Assembly: GCF_023586085.1 (NCBI RefSeq)
Contig: NZ_CP097757.1
Span: 558,001-622,000, forward strand
Reading direction: 5' to 3'
Origin: Blochmannia endosymbiont of Camponotus sp.
GTDB lineage: Bacteria; Pseudomonadota; Gammaproteobacteria; Enterobacterales; Enterobacteriaceae
DNA: 64,000 nt
This document shows positions 21,602-31,967 of the stretch, one piece after another (positions within the stretch are counted from its first letter, which is position 1; each line of letters begins with the position of its first letter). Both the position numbers and the translations under genes were made by a program. The notes below the pieces were generated by a model. It worked only from the letters and a program-made list of their open reading frames with translations. It was not told the DNA's origin and searched no databases.

Positions 21602-21656
21602 ATTTATTTTCCGTAGCCATTATATATTAGCTATATAATGGCTACGGAAAATAAAT
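21602..21656. terminator. 25-bp perfect hairpin downstream of pgm
   Basis: Arms 21602-21626 and 21632-21656 are perfect complements with a 5-base loop. The hairpin lies about 160 bases after the pgm stop and its centre (CCGTAGCCAT) is GC-richer than the surroundings. It is followed by CTTT. It is probably the pgm transcription terminator. Confidence 0.55.
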
Positions 21657-22577
21657 CTTTAACTACAATTTCGCATCGTACCGCATCTATTATTCATCCT
21701 ATAAAAAATTCATTATATAAAACCATAGTAAATATGAATATTTCAAGATATCCACATCTTTTAAAATAATATTTATATAAGAACTAATAATAAGATAATT
21801 TTTTTATTTAATACAATAAAACCCATGTAACCTAAAGTTGTAATTATTACCATATCTAATAACATCTATAGATTAAACCACACTGTATCAGTAGTATTTT
21901 CAATATATAAATAAATCTATTATTATTTTTATAAATTATCTTATACATTCTTTAAACTACTATGCTAAATAATTACGATTTACATATATCTATTTAAATG
22001 TGATCATAAACACATTTGTTGATAATAAAATCAACAAGATGCATAAAACAAAAATACAATTTATTATTAGTTTTACAATAAATATACAGATAATCCATTA
22101 TATAAAAGTACAACATAATACACGATCAAAATTAACATACAAACTTATTGTTAAGAATGAACAAAACTTGGTCTTAATACATTCTCAAAATAACACAAAT
22201 ATTAATACTGAATAAAAACTAAAAATATTCTTAGACAAACCAATCTATAACATATTTTACATTCATTAAAATAATTACAAATTTTGTAGTTATTTATATG
22301 CTACATGCTTTGTAATCTATAACTTCAATAATTTCTAAAAATTTAATGAAAATACACTAATATTTTTTATTTATTATAAATTTACTATCAATTTAATTAT
22401 TTTTGTCCATAAACAATAAATTTTTAAAATCTATAAAATTAATAGGCATAATATCAAAATTACAAAATAAAATGTCCACACCAGTTATTAACTTGTATCT
22501 TACTAAACTATACATATCTCTTCTTTAAGAAGACTGATGAATACTTCAATTTTTTTACAAAATAAGTATGCCCAACT

Positions 22578-22695
22578 TTAGCCTATATCAGGATAAGGTG
22601 AAAAATAATAAAAAAATTTAATTTGGTGATTATATTATTAGGATTCTGAAATTTTCAGCTTTTTAAAATTTTCACCTTATCCTGATATAGGCTAA
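22578..22695. repeat. 27-bp perfect inverted repeat enclosing 64 bases
   Basis: The arms 22578-22604 and 22669-22695 are perfect complements and contain the GC-richer block GCCTATATCAGGATAAGGTG. The 64-base interior is AT-rich with no reading frame. The flanks both carry CAAC. The element could be a long stem-loop RNA, a protein-binding cruciform, or a miniature-transposon-like remnant. I have no basis to choose. Confidence 0.75.
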
Positions 22696-23032
22696 CAACC
22701 AAAGTTATAATTAATCTTTCCCCATTATTATAAAATATATTATTTATCAAACATAAAAACAACTGAATCCATTTCAAATTTTATAATATTATTAAATTGT
22801 TAATAATATACAAGATATAGTATTACATATAGGCTTATCATTTGTTATAATACAATGGAGATTAACATAACTTAAAGATTTTAGATTTAAAGATGACATA
22901 TTATTAAAATAATTATATTTGCAATATAAATCATAATAATAATCATTAGTTATCTGTTGTTGTATGACTTTATATATAAATCATCATCATTATGATGATA
23001 TGTTTGCCATTATATAACTTAAGAGTATTTAT

Positions 23033-23440
23033 ATGATCAAAGAAAATCGAAAACCAATACATTTAAATCTAAGAACCATACAATTCCCTATCACTGCTAT
23101 TGCTTCCATTTTGCATAGAATCTCAGGAGTGTTGTTATTCATAATCATGGGACCAATTCTTTGGTTATTAAAATTATCTTTATCTTCTAATAACGAATTT
23201 TATAAAATTTATAACTTTTTACTAGTAAATTACTATATTTCAAAATTTTTATTTTGGATAACTATAATAGTGATAATTTATCATATAGTCGCTGGCATTC
23301 GTCAAATTTTAATGGATTTTGGATATTTGGAGCAAACACTATTAATGGGAAAAATAAGTGTAAAAGTTATATTTATCTTAACTATTTTATTATCTGTTTT
23401 AAGTGGAATTTTAATATGGTACCCATTAAATCGACCTTGA
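23033..23440 (+). CDS. sdhC: Succinate dehydrogenase cytochrome b556 subunit
   Basis: SdhC is one of two membrane anchors of complex II and binds haem b and ubiquinone. The 135-residue protein is slightly longer than E. coli SdhC (129). FPITAIASILHRISG near residue 24 includes the quinone-site Ser and Arg, and the haem ligand His is in YHIVAGIRQ near residue 84. Three membrane segments are visible. The last 25 bases overlap sdhD. It is the first gene of sdhCDAB. Confidence 0.95.
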   Translation: MIKENRKPIHLNLRTIQFPITAIASILHRISGVLLFIIMGPILWLLKLSLSSNNEFYKIYNFLLVNYYISKFLFWITIIVIIYHIVAGIRQILMDFGYLEQTLLMGKISVKVIFILTILLSVLSGILIWYPLNRP

Positions 23441-23763
23441 AACGTCATGGAGTATATGAATGGTTATTGGTCCGGTTTTCCGCCATTCTAATATTATTAT
23501 ATATTGTATATATATCTATTTTTATTATTTTTACTAATACCTTATCCTATGATGAATGGTATGATTTCTTTGGTAAAAACACCACCAAAATTTTTAGCAT
23601 AATGGCCCTAATTTCCGCTTTAAGTCATACTTGGATTGGCATACATCATGTGTTAGAAGATTATATAAAATCAATTATATTAAGACGAATAAGCATATGG
23701 ATAACCAATTCTGTATTATTCATATACCTATTATTAGGAATAATTATTATTTGGAGTGTATAG
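23416..23763 (+). CDS. sdhD: Succinate dehydrogenase membrane anchor subunit
   Basis: SdhD pairs with SdhC to anchor complex II and to hold haem and quinone. The start at 23416 gives MVPIKSTLKRHGVYEW, which aligns residue by residue with E. coli, and a 115-residue product of exactly the E. coli length. A longer in-frame extension upstream reads the sdhC region in another frame and is not real. The haem ligand His lies in SHTWIGIHHVLEDY near residue 71, and three membrane segments are present. The sdhD stop TAG abuts the sdhA ATG. Confidence 0.94.
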   Translation: MVPIKSTLKRHGVYEWLLVRFSAILILLYIVYISIFIIFTNTLSYDEWYDFFGKNTTKIFSIMALISALSHTWIGIHHVLEDYIKSIILRRISIWITNSVLFIYLLLGIIIIWSV

Positions 23764-25545
23764 ATGCGCCATCATATACCAATTAAAGAATTTTTTTCTG
23801 TTGTCATTGGAGCTGGCGGAGCAGGTATGCGCGTTGCCCTGCAAATTTCTAAAATGGGATTCTCTTGTGCCCTAATATCCAAAGTATTCCCTACACGTTC
23901 GCATACAGTGTCGGCTCAAGGAGGAATTACAGTTGCTCTTGGTAATAATCACGAAGATAATTGGCAATGGCATATGTATGATACTATTAAAGGATCTGAT
24001 TATATAGGCGACCAACATGCCATTGAATACATGTGCAAAACAGGACCCAAAGCAGTCTTAGAATTAGAACATATGGGATTACCATTTTCTAGGTTAAAAA
24101 ACGGTCGCATTTACCAACGTCCATTTGGAGGACAAACTTTACATTATGGCAAAAAACAAGCAGCGCGCACCGCTGCAGCTGCTGATCGTACTGGACATGC
24201 GCTATTACATACTTTATATCAACAGAATTTGAAAAATAAAACAACTATATTCTCAGAATGGTACGCATTAGATTTAGTACAAAACCAAGACGGAAGAATA
24301 CTAGGTTGCACTGCTTTTTCTATTGAAACAGGAGAATTAGTATATTTCAAAGCACGCGCTACAGTACTTGCGACTGGAGGTGGAGGACGTATTTATCAAT
24401 CCACTACTAATGCTCATATAAACACCGGGGATGGAATTGGAATGATATTGCGTGCAGGTATTCCTGCTCAAGATATGGAAATGTGGCAATTTCATCCTAC
24501 TGGTATAGCTGGCGTTGGAATTTTAGTAAGTGAAGGATGCCGTGGTGAAGGGGGGTATCTTTTAAATATTTTAGGAGAAAGATTTATGGAACGATATGCG
24601 CCTAAAGCAAAAGATTTAGCTAGTAGAGATGTAGTAGCTCGAGCAATTATGCTAGAAATTCAAGAAGGTCGAGGTTATTCAGGCACATGCGGTCCCCATG
24701 TCAAATTAAAGATAGATCATTTAGGCAAAGAATTACTAGAATTACGATTACCTGGTATTTTAGAATTAGTGCGTACTTTTTCCTATATAGACCCTGTAAA
24801 AGAATTAATTCCAGTGTTTCCAACTTGTCATTACATGATGGGTGGTATCCCTACGACAATACACGGAGAAGTAATCACTATAAATGATTCAGGCATAGAT
24901 ACAACAGTACCAGGTTTATTTGCAGTTGGAGAAACTGCTTGCGTATCAGTACATGGTGCAAATCGACTCGGTGGAAATTCTTTGCTAGATTTGATCGTAT
25001 TTGGGCATGCCACTGGAGCATATATACAATCATATTTATCAGAAGAAGAATGGCCAGTTCGTGGACCTACCGATTCTGATATTGAAATATCATTAGCCCG
25101 TTATATTCGTTGGAATAATAATAAATCAAGCGAAAAAGAAGACCCAGTAACAATACGTCAGGATTTGCAATTGTGTATGCAAAATAATTTTTCTGTTTTT
25201 AAAGAAAAAGAAAAAATGTTAAAAGGTTTATCAGAACTAAAAGAAATACGTAATCGATTAAATTATGCTACTCTAAGCGATAAATCTTACACATTCAATA
25301 CACAACGTGTTGAATGTTTAGAATTGGATAATTTATTAGAAACTGCTTATGTAACCGCCATGGCTTCAATTTTTAGAACTGAAAGCAGAGGAGCTCACAG
25401 TCGTTATGATTTCCCTACGCGTGATGATAAAAATTGGCTATGTCATACATTGTATTTACCAAAAAATGACCTTATGATCCGTCGTAATGTAAATATGCAA
25501 CCAAAATTTCGTCCTCCTTTTCCTCCAAAAATCCGTGTATATTAA
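23764..25545 (+). CDS. sdhA: Succinate dehydrogenase flavoprotein subunit
   Basis: SdhA oxidises succinate to fumarate with covalently bound FAD. The 593 residues compare with 588 in E. coli. The FAD dinucleotide motif GAGGAG is at residues 16-21, His47 of [10 protein letters not shown] is the covalent FAD site, and the active-site RGEGGYLLN and HPTGIAG blocks are intact. [14 protein letters not shown] near residue 398 binds FAD. It begins directly at the sdhD stop with no spacer, so coupling is likely. Confidence 0.98.
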   Translation: MRHHIPIKEFFSVVIGAGGAGMRVALQISKMGFSCALISKVFPTRSHTVSAQGGITVALGNNHEDNWQWHMYDTIKGSDYIGDQHAIEYMCKTGPKAVLELEHMGLPFSRLKNGRIYQRPFGGQTLHYGKKQAARTAAAADRTGHALLHTLYQQNLKNKTTIFSEWYALDLVQNQDGRILGCTAFSIETGELVYFKARATVLATGGGGRIYQSTTNAHINTGDGIGMILRAGIPAQDMEMWQFHPTGIAGVGILVSEGCRGEGGYLLNILGERFMERYAPKAKDLASRDVVARAIMLEIQEGRGYSGTCGPHVKLKIDHLGKELLELRLPGILELVRTFSYIDPVKELIPVFPTCHYMMGGIPTTIHGEVITINDSGIDTTVPGLFAVGETACVSVHGANRLGGNSLLDLIVFGHATGAYIQSYLSEEEWPVRGPTDSDIEISLARYIRWNNNKSSEKEDPVTIRQDLQLCMQNNFSVFKEKEKMLKGLSELKEIRNRLNYATLSDKSYTFNTQRVECLELDNLLETAYVTAMASIFRTESRGAHSRYDFPTRDDKNWLCHTLYLPKNDLMIRRNVNMQPKFRPPFPPKIRVY

Positions 25546-25562
25546 AAATAGAGTCTTAACGT

Positions 25563-26303
25563 ATGAAAATTAAATTTTCTATTTATCGTTATCATCCTGA
25601 ATTCAATAAAAATCCTTATATGAAAAATTATACTCTTAATTTATTACATGCAAAAAATATGACGTTATTAGATGCTTTAATCAAATTAAAAGAACAGGAC
25701 CCAACTTTAACATTTCGTCGTTCTTGTAGAGAAGGAGTATGTGGTTCTGATGGAATGAATATAAATGGCACAAACAATCTAGCATGTGTCACTTCCCTAA
25801 CAAAATTATATGATGATAATCATCATAATGTAATTGTAGTACATCCATTGCCTGGATTTCCAATAATTCGTGATTTAGTAGTAGATATGAGTCAATTTTA
25901 CCTTCAATATGAAAAAGTACAACCGTTTCTAATTAATGATCACTCCAATCAACAATCTAAATTGTCACACGAATATTTACAATCTCCAGAGGAGCGCTCT
26001 AAATTAGATGGATCTTATGAATGTATATTATGTGCGTGTTGCTCCAGTTCTTGCCCCTCTTTTTGGTGGAATCCGGATAAATTCATTGGTCCCGCTGGAT
26101 TATTAACATTATATCGTTTTTTAATGGATAGCCGGGATACTAATCATAAAGAAAGACTGAAGAATTTTAAAGATTCTTTTAGCGTTTTTCGTTGTCATAA
26201 CATTATGAATTGCGTTAATGTATGTCCTAAAAAATTAAATCCAGCTAAAGCCATAGGTCATATTAAACGAATATTAGCAAAAAATGCAATAAGCATTAAA
26301 TAA
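25563..26303 (+). CDS. sdhB: Succinate dehydrogenase iron-sulfur subunit
   Basis: SdhB passes electrons from FAD to quinone through three Fe-S clusters. The 246 residues compare with 238 in E. coli. The 2Fe-2S site is CREGVCGSDG with the later LACVT Cys. The 4Fe-4S site is ECILCACCSSSCPS, and the 3Fe-4S and last 4Fe-4S ligands lie in FRCHNIMNCVNVCPK. All expected cysteines are present. The clusters depend on the Suf system encoded at the end of the window. Confidence 0.98.
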   Translation: MKIKFSIYRYHPEFNKNPYMKNYTLNLLHAKNMTLLDALIKLKEQDPTLTFRRSCREGVCGSDGMNINGTNNLACVTSLTKLYDDNHHNVIVVHPLPGFPIIRDLVVDMSQFYLQYEKVQPFLINDHSNQQSKLSHEYLQSPEERSKLDGSYECILCACCSSSCPSFWWNPDKFIGPAGLLTLYRFLMDSRDTNHKERLKNFKDSFSVFRCHNIMNCVNVCPKKLNPAKAIGHIKRILAKNAISIK

Positions 26304-26522
26304 CATAAAATGCAAATAATAATAACTATTAAAAAATAATTTAAAATAACATACAGATAAAAATTTAATGAAAATATCAACATTATCCGTACACAATTAT
26401 AACAATTAATATAGTTAAAAATCAATTTATTAATAGTATAATGCTTTATCAAATTAGTTAATTTAACATTAGGTATTTAGACATTAAAAATATAAATATA
26501 ACAGAATACAAGGATTTTTGTA

Positions 26523-29381
26523 ATGTATAATAACACACTAAAACAATGGTTAGATTCCTCTTATTTGTCAAAAAATAATCAGTCTTACATAGAGCAAACT
26601 TATAAGGATTTTTTAAAAAATCCTAATTCTGTAGATTCTAGTTGGATAAAAATCTTCAAACAATTATTTATTGAAAAAAAATATGAACATAAATTTCTTG
26701 ATAATTTAACAAATAATACCTATATTCAACTAAAAAATAAAACTATACCTAATGAATCATATATCAAAACTAATACGTACTGCAGCAATATTACTTATAC
26801 ACAGATAGCACAATTGATAAATTCTTTTAGAACATATGGGCATCAACATTCTACATTAGACCCTTTAAGATTATGGAAGCATATATCTAAAAATAATCTT
26901 TTAAACTTAAAAAATTATAATTTCTCCTTGCAAAATATTCACAAAAAATTCGATATGAAAATTTTTGGAATAAACAAAGAGTCAATGACTTTATCAGAAA
27001 TATATCAATTCCTTAAAAAAACTTATTGCGACTCTATAGGCATAGAATATATGCATATTCTTGATATAGATATAATGCTGTGGATTCAAAATTATTTTGA
27101 ATCCACAGCAGGAATATTTGATTTTAATTCTGATGAAAAAAAACAATTTCTTAAAGAAATAATTGCAGCAGAAGGAATAGAACGCTATTTAGCAACGAAA
27201 TTTCCAGGAGTTAAAAGATTTTCATTAGAAGGAGGTGATGCTTTAATTCCTATGTTAAAAGAAATTATACGTTATTCCGTCTGTCATCAGAATATTAAAG
27301 AAATATTTTTAGGAATGGCTCATCGTGGGCGCCTAAATGTTTTAATTAATGTTTTAGGCAAAAACCCTCAAGATTTATTTAATGAATTTTCCGATAAACA
27401 CCAAACTACATTTGGAAGTGGTGATGTCAAATATCATCAAGGATTTTACTCAGATATTACGGTTAATAAACAAATTATACATTTATCTTTATTATGCAAT
27501 CCTTCCCACCTCGAAATTGTTAGCCCAGTAGTCATGGGGTGTGCTAGAGCACGAATTGATCAACTACTTAAAAAATCGACCTATAACAATGACAAAAAAG
27601 AACATAACACAGTACTTCCGATCTCAATACATGGAGATGCAGCAATCAGTGCGCAAGGAATAGTTCAAGAAACTTTTAATATGTCTAAAGCTGATGCGTA
27701 TGACGTAGGAGGAACAGTACATATTATTATCAATAATCAAATAGGATTTACAACATCGAATATCCATGATATTCGTTCTACACAGTATTGTACAGATATT
27801 GCAAAAATGATACAAGCTCCTATCTTTCATGTTAATGCGGATGATGTAGACTCCGTTATTTATGTTACTCGTGTTGCGTTAAATTTTCGTAATACTTTCA
27901 AACGTGATGTAATGATTGATCTAATTTGTTATCGTAGACATGGACATAATGAAGCTGACGAACCTAGTGTCACTCAACCTCTTATGTACAAAAAAATTCG
28001 TAATCATCCAACTTTACTCAGTATTTATTCCAATATTTTAAATAAAAATGGGATACTAAGTATAAATGACACCTCTAACATAATTAATGCGTATCGTGAA
28101 AAATTAGATAAAAAGTGTTGCGTTCTACAAAAATGGCAACCAATTCATATTCGCAATTCCCTGTGCACAAATAATTTAAATAATAATAAAACCACGCTGT
28201 ATTCTGATAAAATAGATAACCAATACTTAAAAAAATTAGCCTATCGTATCAACGATATTCCATCAAGTATCACTATGCATTCTAGAGTAGCAAAAATATA
28301 TCATGACAGAATAGAAATGGCGTTAGGTAATAGATTGTTTGATTGGGGAGCAGCAGAAATTCTGGCATATGCAACTTTATTAGATCAAGGAATTTCTATT
28401 CGTTTATCCGGAGAAGATGCTGGACGAGGAACATTTTTTCATAGACATGCTGTGATATATGATCAAAATAATGGAACAAAATTTACTCCTTTAGCGTATT
28501 TTAATAAAAAATCAAATGGAAAAGGATCTTTTTACGTCTGGGATTCAGTATTATCTGAAGAAGCAGCTTTAGCATTTGAATATGGTTATGCCAGTTTGTC
28601 AAATAATATGTTAGTAATTTGGGAAGCACAATTTGGGGATTTCTCTAATGGAGCGCAAATCGTCATTGATCAGTTTATTAGTTCTAGTGAACAAAAATGG
28701 GGTCAATTATGCGGGCTAGTAATGCTTTTACCTCACGGATATGAAGGTCAAGGACCAGAACATTCTTCTTCCAGAATAGAACGATATTTACAATTATGCG
28801 CTGAATATAATATATACATCTGTGTACCTTCTACCCCAGATCAGCTCTATCATATATTACGTCAACAAGCAACATATAGTATCAAAAAACCACTAATTAT
28901 TATATCTCCAAAATCCCTATTAAGACATCCCATGGTGACGACCTCATTAGAAAATTTAGTACACGGATCATTTAAAACAGTATTTAATGAAATAGATAAT
29001 AATATCATTCCACATCAAACCAATCATGTGATAATGTGTACTGGAAAGATATATTATGATTTGTTAAATCAACGACGTAAAAATAAACAATATAATATAG
29101 CTATTATTCGTATTGAACAGCTATATCCCTTTCCTTATGAAAATGCACGAACTATTCTTAATTCCTATTCGAATGTAAAAAATTTTACTTGGTGTCAAGA
29201 AGAACCTAAAAATCAAGGAGCTTGGAATTATATACAACATTATCTTCGCAACATAATACCTGCACATATTACATTAAACTATATAGGACGACCTGATTCT
29301 GCCGCGCCTGCAGTAGGATTTTTTTCAGTACATCAACAACAACAAAAAAAAATAATTGACGATGCATTAAATATAAATTAA
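26523..29381 (+). CDS. sucA: 2-oxoglutarate dehydrogenase E1 component
   Basis: SucA is the thiamine-diphosphate decarboxylase of the 2-oxoglutarate dehydrogenase complex. The 952 residues are slightly longer than E. coli SucA (933). GMAHRGRLNVLINVLGK near residue 264, the ThDP motif GDAAISAQG near residue 373, and the C-terminal half GEDAGRGTFFHRH and QFGDFSNGAQ are conserved. An AAGGA ribosome-binding site precedes the ATG. A 17-bp inverted repeat at 27076-27110 sits inside the gene, coding for the ordinary WIQNYFESTAG stretch. It follows sdhB by 219 bases. Confidence 0.98.
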   Translation: MYNNTLKQWLDSSYLSKNNQSYIEQTYKDFLKNPNSVDSSWIKIFKQLFIEKKYEHKFLDNLTNNTYIQLKNKTIPNESYIKTNTYCSNITYTQIAQLINSFRTYGHQHSTLDPLRLWKHISKNNLLNLKNYNFSLQNIHKKFDMKIFGINKESMTLSEIYQFLKKTYCDSIGIEYMHILDIDIMLWIQNYFESTAGIFDFNSDEKKQFLKEIIAAEGIERYLATKFPGVKRFSLEGGDALIPMLKEIIRYSVCHQNIKEIFLGMAHRGRLNVLINVLGKNPQDLFNEFSDKHQTTFGSGDVKYHQGFYSDITVNKQIIHLSLLCNPSHLEIVSPVVMGCARARIDQLLKKSTYNNDKKEHNTVLPISIHGDAAISAQGIVQETFNMSKADAYDVGGTVHIIINNQIGFTTSNIHDIRSTQYCTDIAKMIQAPIFHVNADDVDSVIYVTRVALNFRNTFKRDVMIDLICYRRHGHNEADEPSVTQPLMYKKIRNHPTLLSIYSNILNKNGILSINDTSNIINAYREKLDKKCCVLQKWQPIHIRNSLCTNNLNNNKTTLYSDKIDNQYLKKLAYRINDIPSSITMHSRVAKIYHDRIEMALGNRLFDWGAAEILAYATLLDQGISIRLSGEDAGRGTFFHRHAVIYDQNNGTKFTPLAYFNKKSNGKGSFYVWDSVLSEEAALAFEYGYASLSNNMLVIWEAQFGDFSNGAQIVIDQFISSSEQKWGQLCGLVMLLPHGYEGQGPEHSSSRIERYLQLCAEYNIYICVPSTPDQLYHILRQQATYSIKKPLIIISPKSLLRHPMVTTSLENLVHGSFKTVFNEIDNNIIPHQTNHVIMCTGKIYYDLLNQRRKNKQYNIAIIRIEQLYPFPYENARTILNSYSNVKNFTWCQEEPKNQGAWNYIQHYLRNIIPAHITLNYIGRPDSAAPAVGFFSVHQQQQKKIIDDALNIN
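27076..27110. repeat. 17-bp inverted repeat inside sucA
   Basis: Arms 27076-27092 and 27094-27110 are perfect complements around a single base. The sequence is translated as part of a normal conserved SucA region, so the repeat does not disrupt the protein. It could form a strong mRNA hairpin or DNA cruciform. Confidence 0.75.
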
Positions 29382-29399
29382 TTTTTAAAAGGATATAAA

Positions 29400-30653
29400 A
29401 TGAGTAGTGTAGACATTTTGGTTCCGAATTTACCTGAATCAGTTGCAGACGCCACCGTTGCTGTTTGGCATAAAAAAGTAGGCGATAAAGTTAGCCAAGA
29501 TGATATCTTGCTTGAAATTGAAACAGATAAAATAATGCTAGAAGTACCTGCGCCAGACACAGGAACATTAGAATCAATTTTAGAACAAGAAGGATCAATA
29601 GTAATATCTGGTCAGATTGTGGCACGTCTAAATATTATTGATCAAATCGTTGCTAAAAAAGATATAAAACAAATAATTAAAAATCAAAAATCTGTTGCAT
29701 CAATAGAATCTCAGGAACATATCACCACCCAAAAAAATGAGGAGGAACATCATAAAATTTTAACCCCGTCTATTCGAAAATTAATAGCAGAACACAATTT
29801 ACAATCAAAAAATATTAAAAGTAGCGGAACAAAAGGACGTCTAACTCGTCAAGATGTAGAAACACATATTCATTCCACAAAGGAAACACACTATACCGAT
29901 CAAAAAAATTATATAGACACAAACCATCATCAAATAAAAAATATAAAAAATGATCGTAAAGACACACGTATCTTGATGAGCCGCTTACGCAAAAAAATTT
30001 CAGAACGTCTGCTGGCCGTTACTAACACTACAGCTATGTTGACTACTTTCAATGAAGTTAATATGCAACCCATTATGATATTGCGGGAAAAATATGGAGA
30101 ATTATTTGAAAAACGTTATGGAATTAAATTAGGGATAATGTCTTTTTACGTAAAAGCAGTTTTAGAGGGTTTAAAAAATTTTCCTGCAATCAATGCATCC
30201 ATTGATGGAGAAGAAATAGTATATTATAATTATTTTGACATAAGTATTGCAGTATCCACAGTACGTGGATTGATTACACCAGTATTACGAAATATTGATA
30301 CATTAAGTATATCTGACATCGAGAAAAATATAAAAACTTTAGCTGAAAAAGGAAAAAATGGAAAACTAACAATTGAAGAATTAAATGGCGGTAATTTTAC
30401 TATTACCAACGGTGGGATTTTTGGCTCATTAATGTCCACCCCTATTATTAATCCTCCACAAAGTGCCATTCTCGGCATGCATGCAATAAAAGATAGACCT
30501 ATGGCTTTAGATGGACAAATAATAATTTTACCTATGATGTACTTAGCCTTGTCTTATGATCATAGACTAATAGACGGGAAAGATTCAGTAAGCTTTTTAG
30601 TATATATTAAAGAATTACTAGAAGATCCAATGCGTTTATTTTTAGAAATTTAA
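29400..30653 (+). CDS. sucB: 2-oxoglutarate dehydrogenase E2 (dihydrolipoamide succinyltransferase)
   Basis: SucB is the lipoylated core of 2-oxoglutarate dehydrogenase. The 417 residues compare with 405 in E. coli. The lipoyl domain covers about residues 1-80, with lipoyl-Lys44 in [12 protein letters not shown] peripheral-subunit-binding domain follows ([13 protein letters not shown] near residue 122, GRLTRQDVE). The catalytic domain ends with the active-site YDHRLIDG near residue 387. The linker is rich in Lys, His and Gln instead of Ala and Pro. It follows sucA by 18 bases with an AAAAGGA ribosome-binding site. LplA of this window is a likely source of its lipoyl group. Confidence 0.98.
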   Translation: MSSVDILVPNLPESVADATVAVWHKKVGDKVSQDDILLEIETDKIMLEVPAPDTGTLESILEQEGSIVISGQIVARLNIIDQIVAKKDIKQIIKNQKSVASIESQEHITTQKNEEEHHKILTPSIRKLIAEHNLQSKNIKSSGTKGRLTRQDVETHIHSTKETHYTDQKNYIDTNHHQIKNIKNDRKDTRILMSRLRKKISERLLAVTNTTAMLTTFNEVNMQPIMILREKYGELFEKRYGIKLGIMSFYVKAVLEGLKNFPAINASIDGEEIVYYNYFDISIAVSTVRGLITPVLRNIDTLSISDIEKNIKTLAEKGKNGKLTIEELNGGNFTITNGGIFGSLMSTPIINPPQSAILGMHAIKDRPMALDGQIIILPMMYLALSYDHRLIDGKDSVSFLVYIKELLEDPMRLFLEI

Positions 30654-30703
30654 TTATAATCATATCATATATACGTATAATCATATAATATGCGTATATG
30701 GCT

Positions 30704-30724
30704 AACTAATTAGTATTATTAGTT
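30704..30724 (+). terminator. Weak hairpin with U-run between sucB and sucC
   Basis: A 7-bp stem (30704-30710 with 30718-30724) is followed by TTTTAATT. An imperfect hairpin lies just upstream around 30665-30700. This could attenuate read-through from sucAB into sucCD. The stem is short and AT-only, so confidence is low. Confidence 0.3.
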
Positions 30725-30776
30725 TTTTAATTATTATATGAATCTTCAGAAACCACTGTAAAAATGGTTGCGTATT

Positions 30777-31967
30777 ATGAATCTATATGAATATCAAGCA
30801 AAAGAACTGTTAATAAAGTATAATTTGCCTGTTTTAAAAGGTTACCTGTGCAATAATTTAATGGATGTAGAACAATTTATATCGTCGTGTAGTATAAAAA
30901 ACGGCCCATGGGTAATAAAATGTCAAATACAAGCAGGTGGGCGCGCAAAATCTGGCGGAGTGTGCATCGTACATAATACAACAGATATATTATCTTTTTC
31001 CACTAAGTGGCTTGGCAATAGTTTAATAACATATCAAACAACGGATACCGGGGAATTAGTAAATTCTATTTTAATAGAACCATCCGTTAAAATTATTCAA
31101 GAACTTTATTTAAGCATACTTATTGATAGAGATGAATCACAAATAATATGCATAGCCTCTACACAAGGCGGTACAAACATTGAAAACATAGTACAAAAAA
31201 CACCTGATCTTATCCATAAGATCACTATAAATCCTTTAGTTGGAATATATCCTTATCAAGGACGAATTTTGGCATGTAAGTTAGGTTTGTCTGGAGTCAA
31301 AATAAATCAATTTGCTAAAATTGTCGTTGACGCGACACATATGCTTCTCAAAAATGATCTTATGTTAATAGAAATAAATCCATTGGCTGTCACTGATAAT
31401 GATCAATTTTTTTGTTTAGACGCTAAAATTATTAGCGACCATAATGCTACATTTAGACAATCAGAATTATTAAATATATGTGCTATAAATAAAACCTATA
31501 ATACATTACCCGATAACCAATGGGATTCTATCAACTATGTTCCGTTAGATGGAAATATTGGTTGCATGGTCAACGGAGCTGGATTAGCTATGGCTACTAT
31601 GGATGTAATTAAATCATTAGGTGGCATGCCTGCTAATTTTTTAGACATCGGAGGAAATGCTAATAAAGAATGTATAATGTCATCTTTTTATATGATTTTA
31701 AAAGATACTAAAGTAAAAGCAATACTCGTAAACATATTTGGAGGTATTGTATGTTGTGATTTAGTTGCTGACAGTATAATAACCGTATTGTCTGCATATA
31801 ATGCAACACATATTCCTGTCGTAGTTCGATTAGAAGGAAACAATGCTGCATTAGGTACTAATCGATTAATTGACAGCAAATTAAACGTTGTTGTTACCAA
31901 TAACTTAGTTTATGCAATTCAACAAATTGTAACCGCGGTAAAATTAAACAATGCCAATATTAATTAA
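30777..31967 (+). CDS. sucC: Succinyl-CoA synthetase beta subunit
   Basis: SucC with SucD makes ATP or GTP from succinyl-CoA. The ATG at 30777 was chosen because it gives [12 protein letters not shown], matching the E. coli N-terminus; a TTG three codons upstream is not needed. The product is 396 residues (E. coli 388). The ATP-grasp elements [16 protein letters not shown] near residue 46 and LIEINPL near residue 200 are present. [11 protein letters not shown] and [17 protein letters not shown] are conserved near the C-terminus. The gene overlaps sucD by 17 bases. Confidence 0.96.
   Translation: MNLYEYQAKELLIKYNLPVLKGYLCNNLMDVEQFISSCSIKNGPWVIKCQIQAGGRAKSGGVCIVHNTTDILSFSTKWLGNSLITYQTTDTGELVNSILIEPSVKIIQELYLSILIDRDESQIICIASTQGGTNIENIVQKTPDLIHKITINPLVGIYPYQGRILACKLGLSGVKINQFAKIVVDATHMLLKNDLMLIEINPLAVTDNDQFFCLDAKIISDHNATFRQSELLNICAINKTYNTLPDNQWDSINYVPLDGNIGCMVNGAGLAMATMDVIKSLGGMPANFLDIGGNANKECIMSSFYMILKDTKVKAILVNIFGGIVCCDLVADSIITVLSAYNATHIPVVVRLEGNNAALGTNRLIDSKLNVVVTNNLVYAIQQIVTAVKLNNANIN

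Larger units (their letters stand above)
21439..23032. other. 1.6-kb gene-free region between pgm and sdhC (gltA absent)
   Basis: In E. coli gltA lies divergently upstream of sdhC; here it is missing. The stretch is AT-rich and holds only short unconvincing reading frames, such as one at 22000-22215 with lysine, isoleucine and asparagine bias. It contains a 25-bp hairpin at 21602-21656 and a 27-bp inverted repeat with a 64-base spacer at 22578-22695. The sdhC promoter should lie in the last 150 bases. Confidence 0.65.

Noticed and set aside
22000-22215. A 71-codon reading frame in the pgm-sdhC spacer
   Set aside because: Composition is what AT-rich noncoding DNA gives; no ribosome-binding site and no recognisable motif.
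22578-22695. Mobile element call for the 27-bp inverted repeat
   Set aside because: Single copy in the window, no transposase, and the flanking CAAC is too short and imperfect to be accepted as a target duplication.
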